DNA of 64,000 nt, taken from positions 71,407,009 through 71,471,008 of the forward strand of contig CM067366.1 of assembly GCA_034401795.1 (NCBI GenBank). The letters run 5' to 3'. Positions 1-10,732 of the stretch are shown piece after piece. Source of the stretch: Chaetoderma sp. LZ-2023a. Lineage: Eukaryota; Mollusca; Caudofoveata; Chaetodermatida; Chaetodermatidae. Both the position numbers and the translations under genes were made by a program. Under the pieces are notes generated by a model. That model was not told the DNA's origin. It saw only the letters and a list, made by a program, of their open reading frames with translations, and ran no database searches. Each line of letters starts with the position of its first letter. Positions within the stretch are counted from its first letter, which is position 1.

Positions 1-249
1 AGAATTGTTTACAATGTCATCCAATTGTGACAATCCATAGCTCAAGAGTGGCTTATATTGCCCATGCAGTGGTCATTCTGTGTTTCTATTGTGAACACTG
101 TCCATGCTGTGTTGACGGGACATGTTGATGGCTAATATTTAACTAATGGTAATATGTACACAGAGCTGCATTTTATTTTGCATAAATCGATCAAAGTCAA
201 CCTGCAGAACTTGGTTCTAGTTCTGTCCAGGTCTGCAGGACATTACATT
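1..249. other. unassigned flank
   Basis: I see no gene or recognisable repeat here. The sequence is ordinary AT-rich intergenic or intronic DNA that leads into the satellite. Confidence 0.4.
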
Positions 250-1890
250 TTTATCCCCCCGGTTTGGAAGACGGGGGGATATAGCGATCAGCATGTCCGT
301 CCGTCCATCTGTCCATCCATCTGTCCATCCATCTGTCTGTCCCCGTCTTGTCAAGGCAACTCCTCCTAGAGGTCTCAATGGATTAACTTAAAATTTTGTC
401 CACATCAGTATCATGTGCGGATGTGCATGTGCTTTTTTCGCGTCCGGAATATTGTTTATTACAGAGTTATTCCCCTTTATATATCTTAAAGCCGATGCAT
501 AAACTGCATTGCCAATCATTTCTTGTCAACGCAACTCCTCCTAGAGGTCTCAATGGATTAACTTAAAATTGTGTCCATATTCTCAGTATCATGTGCAGAT
601 GAGCATGTGCTTTTTTCGCGTCCGAAATATTGTTCATTACAGATTTATCCCCCTTTATATATCTTAAAGCCGATACATAAACTTCATTCGCAATCATTTC
701 TTGTCAGCGCAACTCCTCCTACAGTTTAGCTCCGATTCTTTTGAAAATTGGTACGTATTATCATTACCACGTGTAGGTCTGCATGTGCTATCTGTGTACC
801 TGTACATCCATCCGTCTCTCCAAAATGTATCTATGTTCGTCTGTCAGACCATCCATCTCTGACAATCATTTCTTGTCAAAGCAACTCCTAGAGGTCTCAA
901 GGGATTAACTTTAAATTTTGTCAACATTGTCACCATCATGTGCAGATGTGCATGTGCTTTTTTCACGGCCAAAAATTGTTCATTACAGAGTTATCCCCCT
1001 TTAAATATCTTAAAGCTGATACATAAACTGCATTGCCAATTATTCCGTGTCAACGCAACTCCTCCTACAGTTTCCGATTCTTTTGAACATTGGTATGTGT
1101 TATCATTACCACGTGTAGGTGTGCATGTGCTATCTGTGTACCTGTATGTCCATCCATCTGTCCAAAATGTATGTATGTATGTCCATCTGTCAGTCCATCC
1201 ATCTTTGACAATCATTTCTTGTCAACGCAACTCCTCCTAGAGGTCTCAATGGATTTACTTAAAATTGTGTCAACATTGTCACCATCATGTGCAGATGTGC
1301 ATGTGCTTTTTTTGCAGCCAACAAATTGTTCATTACAGAGTTATCCCCCTTTAAATATCTTAAAGCCGATACATAAACTGCATTGCCAATCATTTATTCT
1401 TAACACAACTCCTCCTAGTGGTCTCAATGGATTAGTTAAAAATTTTGTCGACAATATCAGTATCATGTGCAGATGTGCATGTGCTTTTTTCGCGACCGAA
1501 TAGTTGTTCATTACAGCGTTATCCCCCTTTAAATATCTAAAAGCCGATACATAAATTGCATTGCCAATCATTTCTTGTCAACGTAACTCCTACAGTTTAG
1601 CTCCGATTCTTTTGAAAATTGATACATGTTATCATTACCACGTAAAGGTGTGCATGTGCTATCCGTATACCTGTACGTCCATCCATCTTTCCAAAATGTA
1701 TGTATGTCCGTCTGTCAGTCCATCCATCTCTGACAACCATTTTTTGTCAACGCAACTCCTAGATGTCTCAATGGATTAACTTTAAATTTTGTCCACATTA
1801 TCAGTATCATGTGCAGATGTGCATGCGCTTTTTTCGTGGCCAAAAAATTTCATTACAGAGTTATCACCCTTTAAATATCTTAATGCCGAT
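250..1890. repeat. Tandem satellite, ~174-bp period, two monomer types
   Basis: The marker (C)TTGTCAACGCAACTCC recurs at about 347, 522, 700, 872, 1046, 1218, 1397, 1574 and 1744, a spacing of 170-180 bp. After the marker come two different monomers. Type A reads TAGAGGTCTCAATGGATTAA and then GTGCAGATGTGCATGTGC. Type B reads TACAGTTTAGCTCCGATTC and then CCACGTGTAGGTGTGCATG with CCATC/GTCTGTC runs. The order by eye is A A B A B A A B A. A CCATCTGTCCATC-rich stretch (290-340) opens the array. The short open frames across it follow the repeats and are not genes. Confidence 0.85.
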
Positions 1891-2487
1891 ATGGGTCACC
1901 TCTACATGACTACAGAACCTGTTCTTGCCTTAGTGCAAGCTATTTCAAGATAATCCAAGGTAGCATAAGTGAATCTACAATTTCAAGGATATCCAAGTAG
2001 CTTGGATTCGTTTATGTCTGACAAAACAAAGTTCTAGAAAATCCAAGCTAGCTTGCATTCTGTCAAATCAGAAAAGTCCAAGCAAATCCAAGAAGCTTAC
2101 ACTTTTTCATGATGACATTCAAAAAGTCCTAGAAAATCACAGCTAGCTTGAATTCTGAGAGGTGGGATTTTCAAGATGTTCAAGCCACTACATAAAGTTC
2201 AACCTAATTCACGGAAATCCAAGCTGGTATTGGTTGAATAATTTTCCAATAGCTTGGATATTCAAGAAAATCCAAGTTAATCCAAGTTAACTTGCATTTT
2301 ATTTCACACGGGTTACATTAACTAGGCCTTTCTTGGATTTTCTTGAATTATCTTGAATTTTGTGTGGCAAATACCAGCAAGCTAATCCAAGCTATTCCAA
2401 GTTATTAAAAGCTTGGATTAGCTGGTATATTCAAGCGCCACAGAACTTGGATATACATGAATATCCAAGCTTTTTTTGGCCTGGGTT
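1890..2487. repeat. AATCCAAG/CTTGGATT-rich dispersed element
   Basis: The octamer AATCCAAG, its complement CTTGGATT and one-base variants occur dozens of times on both strands. The last ~170 bp (about 2316-2487) match 33540-33712 closely. Both copies have the hairpin AGCTAATCCAAGCT..AGCTTGGATTAGCT (spacer ~20 bp) and a second small hairpin around CTTGGATAT..ATATCCAAG, and both end in CTTTTTTTGGCCTGG. No coding potential is seen. Confidence 0.75.
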
Positions 2488-3030
2488 GTCAGATAAATGG
2501 ATCGGTGACCATCTTGAACTATTTTCCACATTTATTTAGCCAGTCAGAGTCCATTGTTATATTCTCAAATTGAAAAATGGTCTAATATTGACCTGCAAAT
2601 TAATTGACATTTTTAAAGCTCACTGCCATTAGGCCATTTTTTTTGTCTGCGTGACCATAAGTGGGTTATAATTTATGCAGTCTCAGTCTGACAGGGTGTT
2701 TCATGTGTAGCAAGATAATCCTATATAGACATCTATGACAGATTTGATGATACATGGCGGCCATGTTTGTCTCCCATCGTCCTTTATTATCTAAATGTCA
2801 TTTAGTATTGCATCCAGTGTGTCATCTCTACTCCTAATTAGACTTCACTGATCTACTGATAAGGTTGTCACATTGTCCAAAAGAATAGTGACCAATTTGT
2901 ATTGTGTGATTTGTACTGTCAGTTAGAGATAATTGAATTACATAGATCTGTGATAAGCTTGTTCACTAGACATTAAGTAGCTTGAGTTAGAACTATCTGA
3001 CTAAGTGATGTTTCTCCCATTACTATAAAC

Positions 3031-3032
3031 TC

Positions 3033-3063
<31 letters not shown>

Positions 3064-3102
3064 GTGTGTGTGTGTGCGCGCGCGTGTTTGCACGCACGCA
3101 CC
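3031..3102. repeat. (TG)n/(CGTG)n microsatellite
   Basis: This is a run of TGTG, TGCG and CGCG dinucleotides ending in CACGCACGCA. Confidence 0.9.
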
Positions 3103-3848
3103 ATTGACCAAAGGAAATTGAATATGGAATCTGTATAATTGAATAATTGTCTTATTCTGCCTGATGTCTACATGAAGGCTGATTACAGAATGCTATTTAA
3201 TTACAACATAATTAATATAGACTTGAACTTCGAACCTCTTAAACTTCCATATAAATGTGTTTTCCAAATTATTCTATTTAAATGTGCATGGCCTCAGCTT
3301 GTGGTCTCGTATTGGTTGACGTCACTGACAGGCACGCACGGGCAATTTTCTTCACTCCTGTCTTTCTGGGTCTCTTTCTCTCTGTTGCTCTCAGAAATAT
3401 TAAGTGGGTACCTGGTGTTAAAATTGGGATATTGACATGTACTTGAATGAAATAACCAAACACAGGCTGCGTAAGGCATGTATATGAGACTAGAAAATAA
3501 GGTCTTTATACACCAAAGCAATCAAATACCTTACAGTATTTCTGATACTCTAGGGTGTACCAGCTAGGTGTGCCCTCCACACACCCACCCTCTCATATTT
3601 TTTTAACATTCTCTGCTGTGTTTTATGATTAGTCCATTACAAGTGAGGCTTGAATTATTGATGAGGACAATCATGTTAGTTGCATCGGTCATTCATGCAT
3701 ACAAACTAACTAATTAAAGGACTGCATGAAGTATTTGTGATTGTAAATTAAATGGTAATTCATTCATATAAATTAAATGTCACGCTTCTTATTGGAGGTG
3801 ATGATTATGAAAGATTGATGTTATTTTCCTACAAGTACCTGTAGCAAT

Positions 3849-3938
<90 letters not shown>

Positions 3939-3946
3939 TACGTGGT
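3849..3946. repeat. (TG)n(CGTG)n compound microsatellite
   Basis: About 45 bp of pure TG are followed by about 45 bp of TGCG tetramers. The Val-Cys and His-Thr open frames on both strands are artefacts of this repeat. Confidence 0.95.
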
Positions 3947-4311
3947 GGGTAAGAGTAGCATATATACAATTCATCATGCCTATCTTAACAGTTCATCCAT
4001 CAGTATTTCTCCTGTTAAGCATGATAATTTATAAACACAAATTCCAATAAGGTTTTAAAAAACGTGTTGCATTTTATGTAAATCTGAATGTGGATCTGTG
4101 AATAAAAATAGAAAAATCTACTCTTCACTGCATCTATTAATATGAATGCAACAACATTCAGTCAAATTGATTTCAAAATTTTCATATTTTAATCTGTGCA
4201 ATCTGAAGTTTATTAAGATAAACTTTTTACAATTTAAATTTACCAGTCAGTGCCATTGAGATGACTGACATCTGAGTGTTTAGCGAGGTCCTCAGTAAAA
4301 CAACAATATTC

Positions 4312-4704
4312 ACCTTTCCAGAGTACCCACCCATCATATGACGTTTTAATGAACTGCGCGATGTGTAGAATGACATCACAATGAATGACGTCATGAATGA
4401 TGTCAATAAGTACGTCACGAACGCATATTTGAAGACGGTCTATGCATTGTTGTACAAATTGTTTGCTTTTACTATTTAATAAATATTCTGTTGAATATTT
4501 TGTAACTAATTTGACTGGGTGCTGTTGCTGCCATAAGCAGCAACAGCACCCAGTCAAATTAATTACAAAATATTCAACAGCTTCCCTGTATAGTTTTCAA
4601 GATATTGATAGCTAGGGCATTTGTGGATCGATCAATCCAAACACGGCGAGGTGTGGGTGGAGCTTAGCTAGTGGTGGGCGGGGCTTAGCTAAAAATGGAA
4701 AGGT
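4312..4704 (+). mobile_element. Family VI foldback element
   Basis: It starts ACCTTTCCAGAGTACC and ends AAAATGGAAAGGT, giving short terminal inverted repeats. The left arm is rich in TGACGTCA-like motifs (4340-4410). The centre is a near-perfect hairpin at about 4478-4582, with GACTGGGTGCTGTTGC matched by its complement GCAACAGCACCCAGTC. The right arm carries GATCGATCAATCC and AGCTTAGCTAGTGGTGGGC. An 11-bp direct repeat GTCCTCAGTAA lies on both sides (4288-4298, 4710-4720) and may be a target duplication of a slightly larger unit. Confidence 0.8.
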
Positions 4705-5051
4705 CCGTTGTCCTCAGTAATGGCTGACATTCAGATATCAGCTCAGAGAGCCAAATTAAATGTTAAAACCCAGCTTATAATTGACTGTATTTAATTTATT
4801 TAAATGCTTGGTCATTGTCCAAATGGCTTTGGTTCCAGATCTGTCAATGAGTATGAGGCCATTTTGTCTCAGCCTCGGATTCATTTGAATAAATCATCAT
4901 TCAAAATTGATTGACAGTTGAAATAATAGGAATTAGTCTGGATTTTTAGTGAAAGGAAGATGCATTATAATTTCTGGTATTTCATGATGCACCCCATCCC
5001 CTCCCCTCCCCGCCACTACAACATAATTTATTTTCTGGTGAAGTATCAGCT
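4705..5051. other. unassigned
   Basis: I see no gene or repeat that I recognise. Confidence 0.35.
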
Positions 5052-5280
5052 TTAACCTTTCATATCAGCCAAAAACGGCTTCGTGGTCTTGAGAAATATC
5101 CATTTGCAGACCTGAAGAGAAGACTATTTTTGGGAAATGTACCACTGGAATGACTGGCTCGATAACCGAGCCAGTCATTCCAAGGATAAGTTTTTAAAAA
5201 TAGTTTTCTCTTGGTCTGCAAATGGATAATTCTCAAGACGACTGCAGAAGCTATTTTTGTCTGATATGAGTGTTAAATGG
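5052..5280. mobile_element. Family I foldback element, symmetrical copy
   Basis: The core is ACTGGCTCGATAACCGAGCCAGT. Unlike most family I copies, both outer arms are of the same type (AGCCAAAAACGGCTTC on the left, its inverted form GCAGAAGCTATTTTTG on the right), so almost the whole element is one palindrome. It begins TTAACC; the right end is cut after GTGTTAAA. Confidence 0.8.
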
Positions 5281-5914
5281 CGCTAATGATGAGTGAAATT
5301 TTCTTGAACAAATTCGATGATAAACGGGTAATTATTCATTTCTTTCTGTAATATGGTAACTTTGTGTTGATTAAATATATCTGAATCACACAGCTTTATA
5401 TTTAAAGAAGCTGTGTTGAACACACTGAGACAGCAAACTCCTGCGATAGGGCAAACTTTGACAAGGGATGAAATGAATGATTGGCTAACATGTAGGTTAG
5501 TAGAAATTATTATTATTATTATTGTCTCATCACAAGCAATTATAACAGCAACACTTAAGTGCACCACAAAACGGCGAAATATCTATAACCAGCTTGTCGT
5601 ATTAATCCCTGGTATGGAACATTCAGTCCAGTAATTCTAATACTAGATCTGCTAATTTGTCATTTCCATACTCTTAATTTTATGCAAACAGAATTATCAG
5701 TGTTTAGAGTCCTTGGTGTGTCGCGTGTGAAATTGCCTTATCGTCAGCCGCTCATCTATTGTTATTCTAATCCGCAATTGACCAGCCATCCTCATGCTAA
5801 TTGTCATGTCAGTTGGCAATTTGATTAATTTTAATCTATTTCCATGCTAAATTAATTGTCAGTTGCAATATTTTATTAAATTTCATCTTTAGTAATTGAT
5901 TTATGTTTAAGGCA
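5281..5914. other. unassigned
   Basis: No gene was recognised. There is a short (ATT)n run at about 5508-5524. Confidence 0.35.
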
Positions 5915-6335
5915 TTAACTGTCTGCCTGCAAGCCACCAGACAATAATTTCAAAGGGAAATAACTCTGGATAACTCAAACATACTAAATATTTTGAAACT
6001 AATTTGACTGAAAGTTGTTGATTGTTTAACCACCAATGACTTTCAGTCAAGTTGGTTTCAAAATATTCTGCATATCCAAAGTTAACAATTTTTGCCAAAA
6101 AATTCATGAAAAAGTATATTTTTAGCGATATAAAACTTATTCTGTTGAGTATTTTGAAATTAATTTGACTGGGAGCTGTTGCTGGCTAAGACAGCAATGG
6201 CTTCCAGTCAAATTAATTTCAGAATATTTAGCAGTTTTCCTGTATGGTAGTGTTGACATATGGGAAATTCATCTGTGAACGTGTTAAACCTCATGGAAAA
6301 TGTAGTTTGCAGAAATTCAGCAGCCAGACAGTTAA
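5915..6335 (+). mobile_element. Family II foldback element, interrupted
   Basis: It starts TTAACTGTCTGCCTGCAAGC and ends GCAGCCAGACAGTTAA, so the ends are inverted repeats. The core is GACTGAAAGTTGTTG..CAATGACTTTCAGTC. The right arm, which in other copies reads GAGTTAAACACCATGGAAAA, is split at its TTAA by the family III element at 6082-6287. Confidence 0.85.
6082..6287 (+). mobile_element. Family III foldback element nested in family II
   Basis: It sits inside the family II arm with TTAA at both edges (6082-6085 and 6284-6287). The core is GACTGGGAGCTGTTGC..AGCAATGGCTTCCAGTC, flanked by TTTTGAAATTAATTT and its complement. The host sequence resumes exactly at ACCTCATGGAAAATG, which fits a 4-bp TTAA target duplication. 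Confidence 0.9.
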
Positions 6336-6570
6336 CCCTTTAATGCTCAAAATATATTTCGCAAATATTGGAATTTCTCCTCAGTGTATGCCCATTTGCA
6401 GGCTGAAATAAGACAATTTTTAATATTGTTTCACTGGAATGACTGGCTCGGTTATCGAGCCAGTCATTCAAGTGGTAAATTTTCAAAAATGGTCTCTTGG
6501 CCTCCAAATAGACATTTTCCAGGTCCACTACAGAGGACAGTTTTGACCGGCTTTACCAATAAAGGGTTAA
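6332..6570 (+). mobile_element. Family I foldback element
   Basis: It begins TTAACCCTTTAA, sharing its first TTAA with the end of the family II copy, and ends AAAGGGTTAA. The core is ACTGGCTCGGTTATCGAGCCAGT. The right arm is the GACCGGCTTTACC variant. Confidence 0.85.
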
Positions 6571-6580
6571 ATATCTTTTA

Positions 6581-6592
6581 CCCCCCCCCCCC
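6581..6592. repeat. poly(C) run
   Basis: Twelve C in a row. Length errors are likely here in any assembly. Confidence 0.9.
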
Positions 6593-6827
6593 ATACATCG
6601 ATCACATGTGGTCATTCTCTGATCTGTGACTAATACCTGTCATTTGTTCACCTGCAAGATCAAATAAACTATCACAGGTGGAAATTGGAGACAAAATTGG
6701 GGTATTATTAAAATGCCTCACTTTAATTCTTTACTCTCAGTTTTAAAGCAAGGACACATTTCTCAAATTTGACCAATACCCTCATTGTTTAAATATTTTT
6801 TCAGCTAGGCAGCCATAAGATCAAAAA

Positions 6828-7135
6828 TGTATATTTTAGAAACAATGTTGCTGAAAGCTGTTGCTGTTGTGTTTTAGTCTGTGACTGCAATATTGGCATA
6901 GGTTACATGTTTAGAACCAATGGACAAGATTGCATCAATGTTTGGAGAAGATCAATGCACTTAGTAGAACCAGAATTATTGAATAATGCGTAAAGATGAC
7001 TATTTTGAGAACTGTTGCTGAAAGCTATTGCGTTTTAGCTTTTCACCCAAAATTGGCATATGTGTTTGAGGCCCCACGGGATTCCCTCCAAATTCGGAGA
7101 AGATGCCTAGAGTAGAATCAGTTATTCAAAAGTGT
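6828..7135 (+). repeat. Two ~155-bp tandem units of a dispersed repeat
   Basis: Both units carry TTGCTGAAAGCT(G/A)TTG, then a GTTTTAG block, then (A)ATTGGCATA and GGAGAAGAT, and end near AGTAGAA(C/T)CAG. Related units recur at 53396-53650. Confidence 0.6.
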
Positions 7136-7359
7136 CTTAAGAACAACAACAACAACAACAAGAACAACGACAACGACAACATCAAGAAGCACTCCATGCT
7201 CACATATACATTTTCATCTAACGATGCGGTTAATAATGCTCAACAATTGCTAGATATAGAGTTAAATATTTTATGTTTTATGCTTGTTTGTTAATATAAA
7301 GAATTATAATCGGGTAATAGAGACTGTCATTAGCTTCCCGCTCTGTCAAGGCCAAGTGA
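7136..7359. repeat. (AAC)n microsatellite and flank
   Basis: About 40 bp of AAC/AAG/GAC triplets lie at 7141-7181. The rest is unassigned. Confidence 0.7.
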
Positions 7360-8545
7360 GCTTATGTCGTGACGACTGTCCATCATGTGTCCATCCGTCG
7401 TCTGTCCGTCTGTCCATCCGTCAACTTTTCCTTTAAACGACTTCTTCTCAAGAACCACTGGGCCGATTTCAATTATATTTCGCAGGAACCATCCTTAGGG
7501 CATAGGGATTCAAGTTTGTTCAAATGAAGCCGATCGACCAATTTGGCCGGTGGCCATCTTGGATTTTGGCCGATTTTAGGAAACATCTTTTAAAATCTTC
7601 TCAGAAACAGTTATGGGGATTGATGCAAAATTCATGAAATATGATCTAGGGCAAGAGCTGAACCAAGTTTGTTTAAGGGAACTTGATTTGGTCAAATGGT
7701 TTGGTGGCCATCTTGGTTGACCTAGTTTTAGCGAAAATGACCTCCAGAACTGCTGAACGGATCGGGTCAAAATTTTGCAGATATGATTACGGATTAAGGG
7801 CTAATAAAGTTTGTTCAAGGGAAGTTGCTCCGTCAAAAAACATGGCCGCCATGGGCCAATCAAAATGTAGCGTGTTTGGCGGACATATTGGATTTATTTA
7901 TTTGATGGATTTTGAGGCCAAAATTGGTTCTGTATGTTTTTGGGTATTCTGAGCTCAAATTTGCAATTTTGGAAACTGTCGGATAAACGGTTTGGTGGCT
8001 AGCTTGGATAATTTTCTCGTCAAGAGCTCCCATGCTAAAGCAATGGGAAATTTTTAATGTCTTCTCGAGAACTACAAGGCCGATTTCAATTATATTTGGC
8101 AGGAGGCATCCTTAGGGCATAAGGATCCAAATTTGTTCAAATGAACCCGATCGACCAATTTTCCCAGCGACCATTTTGGATATCGGCCGATTTCAGGAAA
8201 TGTCTAAAAATCTCCGAAACCACTTGGGGAATCTTCATCTAGGCCAAGAGGTAAGCTAAGTTTGTTCAAGAGGACTTGATTGACCAAATGGTTCGGCGAC
8301 CATCTTGGATGACCTAGTTTTCACGAAAGTGACTCCTCCAGAACTGCTGAAGGGATCAGGCCGAAATATGGGCCATTAAAATTTGTTCAAGGGAAATTGA
8401 TCCATCAAGAAAACATGGGCGCCGTGGGCCAATCAAAATGTAGCGTGTTTGGCAGCCATATTGCACTTGTAAAAATGTCCACAAACTCATTTAAAAGACT
8501 GCTAAAGCACCCACCAACAATTTTGATGGTGCTCCCGGCCTCTTG
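7360..8545 (+). repeat. Duplicated ~600-bp repeat unit
   Basis: Two diverged copies lie in tandem. GGCCGATTTCAATTATATTT followed by AGGGCATA occurs at about 7460 and 8078. GCCATCTTGG-type motifs recur in both. CAATCAAAATGTAGCGTGTT occurs at about 7858 and 8429. A CCATCCGTC/GTCTGTCC run precedes the first unit. The short open frames have no recognised domain. Such blocks are common dispersed repeats in mollusc genomes (general knowledge). Confidence 0.7.
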
Positions 8546-9250
8546 TTATGCAATACTACAGTGGTATATAGCTACAATGAGGGCACATCCATCTCCACTG
8601 CCACCACCCTCTCCGACCCACCCCAAATTTCCATCTAGGATGTTTGTTAATTGTCAAATGTCCAATCTGAAAAGATAAAGTGGTTGAGGTTGTGTATGTG
8701 TGTGCATGCATACATGTACTTGTGCATGTGTTGTGGTATTATTTCAGTTTTAAGGTCAAAGATGTGTTTTTAAGCTCTATAGATGCCAGAGATTGCTTCT
8801 CAGAGATTCCATAAACAATTTCCTTGGAGAACACCCCGGCCCACTCCCACCCCCACCCCACCCACCACCACTACCTCTTCTCACCCCACCTCGAGCTTCA
8901 CAGTTGGTGTGAAGAATACCGAAACAGCCACTTTGATGATTTGTCGTCCCCCTACACAGACTAATTTCCAGTTAATCTTATGAACTAAGCTTTGAGTGCT
9001 AAATGAAATAAGTGACTTTACATAGATCTTTTTTATATTGAAACTTTGTTAGAATGGATTTCAAAAATGTAATCTGCAATTCAGAGGCATCAAAGCACTG
9101 CCCTTTATGGTTGTTTCCAGTAATGGATTAGTATTGTACAATTTTATCATTTTATCTTTTGCGTCTTGTGTCCATCATTGTATGCGATGGAGTATTTTCA
9201 AAAATGTCTCTGATTTTGTTGTTTCATTTTTGTAGTCACTATCAATATGG
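8546..9250. other. unassigned, with C-rich low complexity
   Basis: A CCCACCCCCACC-rich stretch (8836-8890) gives a proline/threonine open frame that is not convincing as a gene. Nothing else was recognised. Confidence 0.4.
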
Positions 9251-9645
9251 TTAACCCAGCCAAAAATTGGCTCTAATGCTCAAGATTAAGTTCATTTGTA
9301 GATCAGTGAAAGAAAAGGATTTTTTGGAAAATTTACCACTTAGTTAAGACACAGTGTCAATAGTTGAGCCTGGCAGTCATTCCATTGGTAAGTTTTCAAA
9401 AATATTCTTTACTTTTGGCCTGCACATCCGATAAGTATACTATTGATCAACAAAATTGCTATTAGAAAATGTCTATCGATTAATTTGCAGAATCAAGAGA
9501 TTATTTTTGAAAATTGTGATCGAACATTTAGTCATTCCAGTGTAAATTTTTCCAACCTAGTCTTCTTTCTCTACAAATGGATATTTCTTAGCCACTGCAG
9601 TTCAGCCATTTCTTGGCCATCACATAATATGTTAAAGGATTAAGA
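9251..9645. mobile_element. Two degraded family I elements
   Basis: The first (about 9251-9440) starts TTAACCCAGCCAAAAATTGG and keeps GAGCCTGGCAGTCATTCC. The second (about 9461-9645) keeps TAGTCATTCCAGTGTAAAT and ends GTTAAAGGATTAA. Their left arms have largely lost complementarity. Confidence 0.6.
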
Positions 9646-9987
9646 TCTTGGTGAAGAATGGATTATTCTGGCGTAAATATCTTCCTCATGGATAAAGAGT
9701 AATTGTTGGATTATTCTGTTCGTTAATGCATTGAAATACAGCTGCTGCGTATAACACCCAGTCACAGATCTGACCTCTCCACACCTATACTTTTTATTTA
9801 ATAAATAATGATGATATTTGGTAGAGCTTGTGTCACTCATTTGACTGCTCCTCTCCTCCCCCCCCCCCCCCCCTGTATTGTGCTGGGTCCACACAGCAGC
9901 TGCTACAGGGTCTCATGACTGTAAAAAGGCATTGTGTTAATTTTGAGAATGATGCAGCTGAAGCCTGCTGGTGTCATAATCTGTATA
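9646..9987. other. unassigned, poly(C) at 9858-9873
   Basis: Apart from a 16-base C run I see nothing I can name. Confidence 0.4.
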
Positions 9988-10202
9988 ATAAACCCTTTAA
10001 TCCTGGAATTTTCTCAAGAATATTAAAATTTTCTCATAGAAAATGTTAATTTGCAGACCATAAGATTATTTTTTGCTAGTCATTTCAGTGGTAAATGTTA
10101 AAAAATAGTTTTCTCTTGCTCTCAGTAAATGGGTATTATTCAAAACATTTTTCAAGGCCATTGCCTAAGCTCTTTTTGGCCAGTTTAATTGTTAAAGGGT
10201 AG
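9988..10202 (+). mobile_element. Family I element with left half of core lost
   Basis: Left end AAACCCTTTAATCCTGG, right end TTGTTAAAGGGT. The core retains only CTAGTCATTTCAGTGGTAAA, so the hairpin is destroyed. Confidence 0.7.
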
Positions 10203-10310
10203 AGCAGAATACAGATTTCTTTGTAGTAGACTTTAACTCTCATGACTGGAAGAAAGATGAGTTGTTAATTTTGAGAATGATTGAGCTGAAAGCATATATG
10301 TACTTAATTC

Positions 10311-10540
10311 TTTAATCCTCAGATTCTATTTTAAATATTTCAATTTTCTTTTAGAAAATGTCCATTTGTAGGCCAAAAGATTATTTGTGAAAATTTACCA
10401 CTGGAATGACTGGCTCGATAATCATGCTTGCCATTCCCTTTGGTCAATTTTCAAAAATATTTGTGTCATGGTTGGCAAATGGGCATTTTTGAAGGCATAT
10501 CTCAAGCCCAATACAGAAGGTGTTTTTGGCAAGCTTAACG
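10311..10540 (+). mobile_element. Family I foldback element, diverged core
   Basis: The core ACTGGCTCGATAATCATGCTTGCCATTCC is partly mismatched. The right arm is GGTGTTTTTGGCAAGCTTAA. Its end abuts the next copy. Confidence 0.7.
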
Positions 10541-10732
10541 CTTTCACTCATATCAGCCAAAAACGGCTTCTGCAGTGGTCTTGAGAAATGCCCGTTTGCA
10601 GGCCAAGGGAAGACAATTTTTGAAAATTTACCACTGGAATGACTGGCTCGATAACCGAGCCAGTCATTCCAGTGGTCAATTTTCAAAAATAATCTCTTGG
10701 TCTGCAAATGGACATTTTGAGAGTTAAAGGGT
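10541..10732 (-). mobile_element. Family I foldback element
   Basis: The CATATCAGCCAAAAACGGC arm comes first here, so it lies in reverse orientation. The core ACTGGCTCGATAACCGAGCCAGT is perfect. The right arm is shortened before AGTTAAAGGGTTA. Confidence 0.85.

Larger units (their letters stand above)
2488..4311. other. unassigned, with two microsatellites
   Basis: No gene was recognised. The open frames at 3139-3521 have no family signature. The two simple repeats inside are listed separately. Confidence 0.4.

Noticed and set aside
250..1890. CRISPR-like regular spacing of a short repeat
   Set aside because: The intervals between markers are themselves repeated (two monomer types) rather than unique spacers, and the context is eukaryotic.
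3789..4050. Open frames on both strands rich in Cys-Val or His-Thr
   Set aside because: They are translations of the TG/CGTG microsatellite.
4240..4557. 105-aa minus-strand open frame, with a related frame at 42124-42327
   Set aside because: Both lie entirely in family VI repeats and repeat the hairpin sequence; similarity between them is repeat identity, not a gene family.
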